In this document: positions 28,273-32,568 of the stretch, piece after piece
Layout of the letters: each line of letters opens with the position of its first letter
Position numbering within the stretch: the first letter of the stretch is position 1
Notes under the pieces: model-generated
Told to the model about the DNA's origin: nothing
Databases searched by the model: none
The model's input: the letters and a program-made list of their open reading frames with translations, nothing else
Made by a program: the position numbers and the translations under genes
Assembly (NCBI GenBank): GCA_903897335.1
Contig: CAIUAY010000189.1
Span: forward strand, 1-32,568
Reading direction: 5' to 3'
Origin: an uncultured Chromatium sp.
Lineage (GTDB): Bacteria > Pseudomonadota > Gammaproteobacteria > Chromatiales > Chromatiaceae
DNA: 32,568 nt

Positions 28273-30029
28273 GGCGCAAGTTCCTGGTGCGCCAGCAGCA
28301 TGGCAGGTTCAAGATCATCTGGCGGCACGTTGAAGAGTCGTAGTGCGCCTTCCATGACTTTCTGGAACACCGGTGCCGCCACGACGCCGCCGTAATAGTC
28401 TTTTCCGCCGGGCTCGTCGATCATGACCACCATCACGAGACGCGGCTTGCCAGCAGGAACGAAGCCCGCGAAGACGGATTGATAACGGTTCACCGCATAG
28501 CCGTGTGCACCGGCTTTTTTTGCGGTACCGGTCTTGCCGCCCACCCGATAGCCGGCTATCTGCGCCCGTTTGGCAGTGCCCTGATCAGAGACCACTGTCT
28601 CCATCATGGCTCGCACCTTCCGTGCCGTATTCGCGCTTAGCAGCCGAACCGTTTTGGATGCAGCAAGTGCTGGGTCACGCTTGATAAGCGTCACTGGACG
28701 CTTGACCCCATCTGCTGCCAATACGCTGTAAGCCTGCGCCAGTTGCAGAGCCGTCACCGAGAAACTGTACCCAAAGGCCATCGTGGCATGTTCAAAGGGG
28801 CGCCAGCGCGAATAATGACGCAGGTTTCCCGGACTCTCGCCAGGGAAGACGACACCCGTCACATGACCAAAGCCAAGCTGGTCGTACAGACCCCAGAGGC
28901 TGGCATAATCCATCATCTGTGCGATCTTGACCGAGCCCACGTTACTGGATTTTGTGATCACGCCGGTCACGTCGAGCGTACCGTAACTGTGGACATCGCG
29001 CACCACATTCGGGCCGACCTTCATCATGCCCCCGCTGGTATTGATGCGCGTGTTCGGCGTGATCAGACCGCGTTCCAGCGCCGCCGCCACCACGAATGGC
29101 TTGACCGTCGAGCCGGGTTCCATCACATCGGTGAGTGCCCGGTTGCGCCGCCGCTCAGTGTCGCCACCGCGTTCGACATTCGGGTTATAGCCGGGCTGGT
29201 TGACCATCGCCAGCACCTCGCCCGTATTGACGTCCAGCACCACTACCGAGCCGCCCTTAGCCTTTTGTTCCTTGACGGCAGACATCAGCTCGCGATAAGC
29301 CAGAAACTGTAGCCGACGATCCAGGCTCAGCACTAAATCACGCCCCTGATGCGGTGGACGGATCTGCTCAACCTCTTGCACGATGCGGTGACGGCCATCA
29401 CGGATCAGCCGCCGCAGACCGGGTTCCGATTTCAGTTGTGGATCATAGGCTAGCTCGATGCCTTCCTGGCCGCGATCCTCAATGTCGGTAAATCCAACGA
29501 CATGGCTGAAAACCTCTGCGCCTGGATAAAAACGCCGGTATTCAGTTTCAAAATCGACCCCATCGAGCTTGTAGCTGGCGATGACCTCCCGCACCTCACG
29601 CGCTTCCTCAAAGCTCACGCGACGTTTTAGATAGAGGAAGCCACGTTCACGGTTGGACTCGATTTTCTCTGTCAATTCAGCGGTATTCAGTCCAAGCGCG
29701 GCAGCCAGTGCTGGCAGTGCATCTGGATACTGAACCAGCTTGCGCGGCTCCGCCCAGACCGTTTCAACCGGCGTGCTCACGGCCAGCGGTTCACCATTAC
29801 GATCTGCGATCATGCCGCGTCTAGCGGCAATCTCGCCAACCCGCAGATAGCGCCGCTCACCCTCGTTGCGCAGAAAATCAGTTTCGATCACCTGACGGTA
29901 AAACACTGCGCCGGAAAGCAGCACAAAAGCACCCGAAAGCAGTCCCATCAGCCAGCGGCGGCGCAGATGAAAATCAGGCTTGGCGCGACGCGGCATCTCT
30001 TTCCGCGCACGACGCTTAAGGGTGGCCAT
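28269..30029 (-). CDS. ftsI: Septal transpeptidase FtsI (PBP3)
   Basis: FtsI is the class B penicillin-binding protein that cross-links septal peptidoglycan. The 586-residue protein has one membrane helix (about 27-46), the PBP dimer domain starting with RRGMIADRNGEPLA (70-83), and the transpeptidase domain with S307-T-V-K (SxxK), S361-S-N and K499-T-G-T. All active-site residues are present. The start at ATG 30029 has GAGGAA 6 bases upstream and overlaps ftsL by 14 bases; a TTG at 30044 would only add five residues. It ends directly in murF without an intervening murE. Confidence 0.97.
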   Translation of the reverse strand: MATLKRRARKEMPRRAKPDFHLRRRWLMGLLSGAFVLLSGAVFYRQVIETDFLRNEGERRYLRVGEIAARRGMIADRNGEPLAVSTPVETVWAEPRKLVQYPDALPALAAALGLNTAELTEKIESNRERGFLYLKRRVSFEEAREVREVIASYKLDGVDFETEYRRFYPGAEVFSHVVGFTDIEDRGQEGIELAYDPQLKSEPGLRRLIRDGRHRIVQEVEQIRPPHQGRDLVLSLDRRLQFLAYRELMSAVKEQKAKGGSVVVLDVNTGEVLAMVNQPGYNPNVERGGDTERRRNRALTDVMEPGSTVKPFVVAAALERGLITPNTRINTSGGMMKVGPNVVRDVHSYGTLDVTGVITKSSNVGSVKIAQMMDYASLWGLYDQLGFGHVTGVVFPGESPGNLRHYSRWRPFEHATMAFGYSFSVTALQLAQAYSVLAADGVKRPVTLIKRDPALAASKTVRLLSANTARKVRAMMETVVSDQGTAKRAQIAGYRVGGKTGTAKKAGAHGYAVNRYQSVFAGFVPAGKPRLVMVVMIDEPGGKDYYGGVVAAPVFQKVMEGALRLFNVPPDDLEPAMLLAHQELAP

Positions 30030-30306
30030 GACCAGTTTCCTCAATCAGGAGCACGTCGCCAACCCGAGGGGCGAACATGCCAAGTTCATAACGTGCCTTA
30101 TGCTCGACGCGGACGTGCGTGGACAGCGCCGCTTCCTCGAGTCGCAGACGGTTCCATTCCACATCGATGGTGTCGCGCTGTTCGCGCAGCTTCTGCAAAT
30201 CACTAAAAGCGATGCGCGTCAGATATTTGGCATGAACCACCGCCACCGCCGAGGCGATCACGGCAAGGGTGAGCGCCACTGTGATCCACAGCGTGGTGCG
30301 TGTCAT
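30016..30306 (-). CDS. ftsL: Cell division protein FtsL
   Basis: FtsL is a small bitopic protein that forms a complex with FtsB and FtsQ and activates FtsWI. The 96-residue protein has a very short cytoplasmic end, one membrane helix (about 5-26) and a periplasmic helix (about 35-75) with the heptad-like pattern LQKLREQRDTIDVEWNRLRLEE. Sequence conservation in the family is weak, so the call depends on size, topology and location between rsmH and ftsI. It overlaps rsmH by 4 bases (ATGA at 30303-30306) and ftsI by 14. Confidence 0.92.
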   Translation of the reverse strand: MTRTTLWITVALTLAVIASAVAVVHAKYLTRIAFSDLQKLREQRDTIDVEWNRLRLEEAALSTHVRVEHKARYELGMFAPRVGDVLLIEETGHGHP

Positions 30307-31238
30307 GACGCCACGACCACCGACAGCCGTTCGGCGACCCGCATGATCGCGCTGCGTGAGCGTGGATTGGCCGCAAGCTCCATGGCACCTGGACGTATCG
30401 GTTTGCCGATTGCCCGCAAATTGCCGCAGGTCTCGGTCGTGCGCACTGGCACACCCTTTGGATAGACCAGACCACGCGCCTCCTGACGGATAAAGCGTTT
30501 GACAATCCGGTCTTCCAGAGAATGGAAACTGATCACCACCAGCCGTCCAGCCGTCGCCAGCCGTTCTGAAACCTGATCGAGACAGCGCTGGATCTGTTGC
30601 AGTTCGTCGTTGATCTGGATTCGCAGCGCCTGAAAGGTTCGAGTCGCTGGATGTTTGCCCGGCTCGCGGGTCGGAACCGCCCGCGCCACCAGTTCAGCAA
30701 GTTGTGACGTAGAGACCAGCTCAGTCCCGGAACGCGCATCAACGATGGCGCGGGCGATGCGTCGGGCAAACCGCTCTTCACCCAGGTCACGCAACACCGC
30801 CGTGATCTCGGACAGGTCTGCCCGCGCCAGCCACTGGGCCGCTGAGTGGCCTGACCCCTGGTCTATCCGCATGTCGAGTGGCCCATCCGCGCTGAAACTG
30901 AAGCCACGCCGTACCGTATCGAGTTGCGGAGAGGACACGCCAAGATCAAGCAGAATTCCGCTCAAGCGTTCACTGATGCCGGCACGGTCAAGCAGCTTGC
31001 CCAGATCGCCAAAGCATCCCTGGAGCAGGGTGAAGCGCGGATCTGATGCAACGAGCGGCTGTGCCGCCGCCACGGCTTCAGGATCGCGATCCAGCGCAAT
31101 CAGCCGCCCGCCTGTGCCCAGTCGTGACAGAATGGCGCGACTATGACCGCCTCGACCGAACGTGCCATCGAGATAGAGGCCATCCGGATTCAGCACCAAA
31201 GCTGTCACGCTCTCCTCCAACAAGACAGGTTTATGCAT
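30303..31238 (-). CDS. rsmH: 16S rRNA (cytosine-1402-N4)-methyltransferase RsmH (MraW)
   Basis: RsmH methylates N4 of C1402 in the decoding centre of 16S rRNA using S-adenosylmethionine. The 311-residue protein has MHKPVLLEESV at the start, the SAM-binding DGTFGRGGHS (24-33), LIALDRDPEA, GILLDLGVSSPQLD, MRID and the C-terminal ISFHSLEDRIVKRF, all standard for the family. It is the first intact gene of the dcw cluster because mraZ upstream is broken. The ATG at 31238 lies 27 bases after the end of the mraZ remnant and has no strong ribosome site, so translation may once have depended on coupling to mraZ. Confidence 0.97.
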   Translation of the reverse strand: MHKPVLLEESVTALVLNPDGLYLDGTFGRGGHSRAILSRLGTGGRLIALDRDPEAVAAAQPLVASDPRFTLLQGCFGDLGKLLDRAGISERLSGILLDLGVSSPQLDTVRRGFSFSADGPLDMRIDQGSGHSAAQWLARADLSEITAVLRDLGEERFARRIARAIVDARSGTELVSTSQLAELVARAVPTREPGKHPATRTFQALRIQINDELQQIQRCLDQVSERLATAGRLVVISFHSLEDRIVKRFIRQEARGLVYPKGVPVRTTETCGNLRAIGKPIRPGAMELAANPRSRSAIMRVAERLSVVVAS

Positions 31239-31265
31239 TCAGCGTCTGTTTTAATGAAATCTGGT

Positions 31266-31751
31266 TTAGGGATTCTGGTTTTGAAAAGGGTTATAGAGAG
31301 TCAACGCACCGAGACCAGCGGTTGGCGTAAGCTCACCGAGTGTTGCGTCGTTCAGTGCGGCATCAACCTGCGCGTTCCACGCCGCCTCATCCCAAAGCTT
31401 AAATTTCACGCCTTGCCCCACGAACGCGCTTGTCTAGTCTAGCGAAGCAAAGTCACGCAAGTATTGCGGCAGCGAGATTCGACCCTGAGCATCGATATCT
31501 ACTTCCTGTGCATTACCAACATAAAGGCGCTGAAGAGAACGTGCAGTGGAATCAAGTGCGGGGAGTGCGGCGAACTGCCGCTCGATGAGTGTCCCATTCA
31601 GGCTCTGGATACAGCAGCAGACAGCGATTCCGATTCCAGCATGATGACCAAACGGGATTCGCATGACGACTGAAGCCGTTCGCGATGTCTCGGTGGAATC
31701 GCAAGACGCACTTCAGCGTCCAGATTAACGACGGAGACCCTCACGAAACAC
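31266..31751 (-). pseudogene. mraZ: mraZ pseudogene (three frameshifts and an internal stop)
   Basis: MraZ is the DNA-binding repressor of the dcw cluster, with two DxKGRxxxP motifs. All parts are recognisable but no single frame joins them. The likely start is GTG 31749-31751 (AGGGA upstream), reading V/M-F-R. An extra base near 31738-31742 then shifts the frame to VSVVNLDAEVRLAIPPRHRERL, another near 31634 shifts it to CLLLYPEPEW, and a third near 31589-31592 shifts it to LIERQFAALPALD...DAQGRISLPQYLRDFASLD. A TAG stop follows at 31434-31436, after which the same frame resumes with VGQGVKFKLWDEAAW and ends at TAA 31266. The first motif is also degraded (DAEVR for DxKGR), while the second (DAQGR) is kept. 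Several independent lesions argue for real decay over sequencing error. Confidence 0.85.
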
Positions 31752-31784
31752 CAACGTCCCTGAACGATTGGTCGGCTGCGGCCT

Positions 31785-31799
31785 TTCCCCTCAATTCCA
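31785..31799 (-). promoter_or_regulatory. Possible degenerate MraZ boxes
   Basis: On the - strand TGGAA (31795-31799) and GGGAA (31785-31789) are spaced 10 bases apart, the repeat spacing known for MraZ-binding TGGGN boxes. Only two units are present and neither is a full match. They lie between the predicted promoter and the mraZ start, the usual location. This is a weak by-eye match. Confidence 0.25.
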
Positions 31800-31811
31800 C
31801 ACCTAGCCGTC

Positions 31812-31841
31812 ATCTTATGTGATCGTCAGAGATCCCGTCAA
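31812..31841 (-). promoter_or_regulatory. Probable sigma-70 promoter of the dcw cluster
   Basis: TTGACG (31836-31841) and TAAGAT (31812-31817) on the - strand are separated by 18 bases. The -35 box matches consensus at 5 of 6 positions and the -10 at 4 of 6. It lies about 60 bases before the mraZ remnant and is the only convincing promoter I see ahead of the overlapping dcw genes. Confidence 0.55.
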
Positions 31842-32037
31842 GAAATCACTGACCCGAATAAGTACAGTCATCTTGTTTGCAGTCAGGAACTTAGGCGGCA
31901 TAGTTAAACCAGATGTAAATTAACCGAAAGATTCGCTATGTCACCGATATGAAAAGGAAAGACGAGAAACGCTGAGAGTGTCTAAACACAGGACGTCATC
32001 CTCGTCATGCGAGGAAACCGGCGACTGGAATGGAAGG
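31842..32037. other. Intergenic region between dcw promoter and rnpB 3' end
   Basis: These roughly 195 bases are AT-richer than the flanks. The only structure seen is a small hairpin, CCTCG/CGAGG around 32000-32015, just past the rnpB 3' end, without a U-tract. No open frame with coding character was found. Upstream activator sites for the dcw promoter could lie here but none is recognised. Confidence 0.4.
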
Positions 32038-32408
<371 letters not shown>

Positions 32409-32415
32409 GCCCAGC

Positions 32416-32446
32416 AGTATAGCGTTAACCTAGTAGATCATTCCAG
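32416..32446 (-). promoter_or_regulatory. Probable rnpB promoter next to the transposase stop
   Basis: TATACT at 32416-32421 (- strand) is a strong -10 box about 7-10 bases before the rnpB 5' end. At 18 bases upstream only TGGAAT (near 32440-32445) is found, a poor -35. That hexamer overlaps the last codons and stop (TGA, 32438-32440) of the transposase, so the original -35 region may have been replaced. Confidence 0.45.
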
Positions 32447-32568
32447 CTTAACTTGTGGGTAGAGGCGTTTGAGTTTGATGCGGGCGTCTTCGGTGGTGAA
32501 CTGCCAGTCCACGCCGGTTTGGGAGGCATTGCGGCGTTCGGCCCACGCTTTGGCCTCGCGGCGCAGGG
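32438..32568 (-). CDS. IS630-family transposase, C-terminal fragment
   Basis: The frame runs from the window edge to TGA at 32438-32440 and encodes about 42 residues. The peptide contains WAERRNAS, then VDWQFTTEDARIKLKRLYP, the signature of the C-terminus of IS630-family DDE transposases. The rest of the gene, with the other catalytic residues, is beyond the right edge, so intactness cannot be judged. The terminal inverted repeat should lie between the stop codon and rnpB (32409-32437), but I could not define it without the other end. Confidence 0.75.
   Translation of the reverse strand, partial: LRREAKAWAERRNASQTGVDWQFTTEDARIKLKRLYPQVKLE

Noticed and set aside
31434-31664. Open frame of 76 codons as a short functional MraZ
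   Set aside because: Only the part from LIERQFAALP onward is MraZ; the N-terminal residues are out-of-frame sequence, and one DNA-binding motif is not enough for the normal two-repeat fold.
31598-31813. Open frame of 71 codons as a separate small gene
   Set aside because: Its start lies within the -10 region of the predicted promoter, and from about residue 25 it is the N-terminal part of MraZ; it is one piece of the pseudogene.

Overview
The window looks like a whole contig, or a segment cut at repeats, from a gammaproteobacterium with moderately high GC. The order ftsZ-lpxC-DUF721-M23 peptidase-secA-argJ-Nudix/ThiE and the pairing of rnpB with mraZ at the head of the division/cell-wall (dcw) cluster match what is known from Pseudomonas and its relatives. 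Protein style (and the IS21 and IS630 elements) would fit a member of the Chromatiales, but this is inference and the genus cannot be read from the sequence. Both ends lie inside insertion sequences: the tail of an IS21-family element at 1-139 and the end of an IS630-family transposase at 32438-32568.

Region 1 (140-6399, + strand) is a signalling and outer-membrane island. A hybrid histidine kinase has lost its 5' half to the IS21 element. It is followed by an HD-GYP response regulator and then by a porin-like outer-membrane protein, a short PstS-like periplasmic protein and a second copy of the porin-like protein. The last four genes overlap or abut, so they are probably one transcription unit. 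A lone T6SS-type FHA protein (6564-7595) follows.

Region 2 (7628-15028) is mostly on the - strand: lpxC, an M23 peptidase divergent from a DUF721/DciA-like gene, secA, argJ and a Nudix-ThiE fusion. These serve lipid A synthesis, envelope remodelling, replication, protein export, arginine synthesis and nucleotide sanitation.

Region 3 (15269-31751, - strand) is the dcw cluster: mraZ (broken)-rsmH-ftsL-ftsI-murF-mraY-murD-ftsW-murG-murC-murB-ddl-ftsQ-ftsA-ftsZ. Nearly every junction overlaps or is separated by a few bases, which implies translational coupling from a sigma-70-like promoter at 31812-31841. It makes the enzymes from UDP-MurNAc to lipid II together with the septal machinery. Two features are atypical. 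murE is absent, ftsI running straight into murF with a 4-nt overlap. mraZ, the cluster's own repressor, is a pseudogene with three frameshifts and an internal stop.

Region 4 (about 32038-32568) holds RNase P RNA (rnpB, - strand). The IS630 transposase end lies directly upstream, so that the rnpB promoter abuts or overlaps the transposase stop codon.

No gene-free stretch exceeds 300 bases. The longest are 15029-15268 (lpxC promoter and structured leader) and about 31842-32037 (between the dcw promoter and the rnpB 3' end, where I see nothing certain). The strongest candidates for unusual biology are the porin/PstS-like/porin/HD-GYP module, the lost murE and mraZ in an otherwise compact dcw cluster, and the IS630 element at the rnpB promoter.
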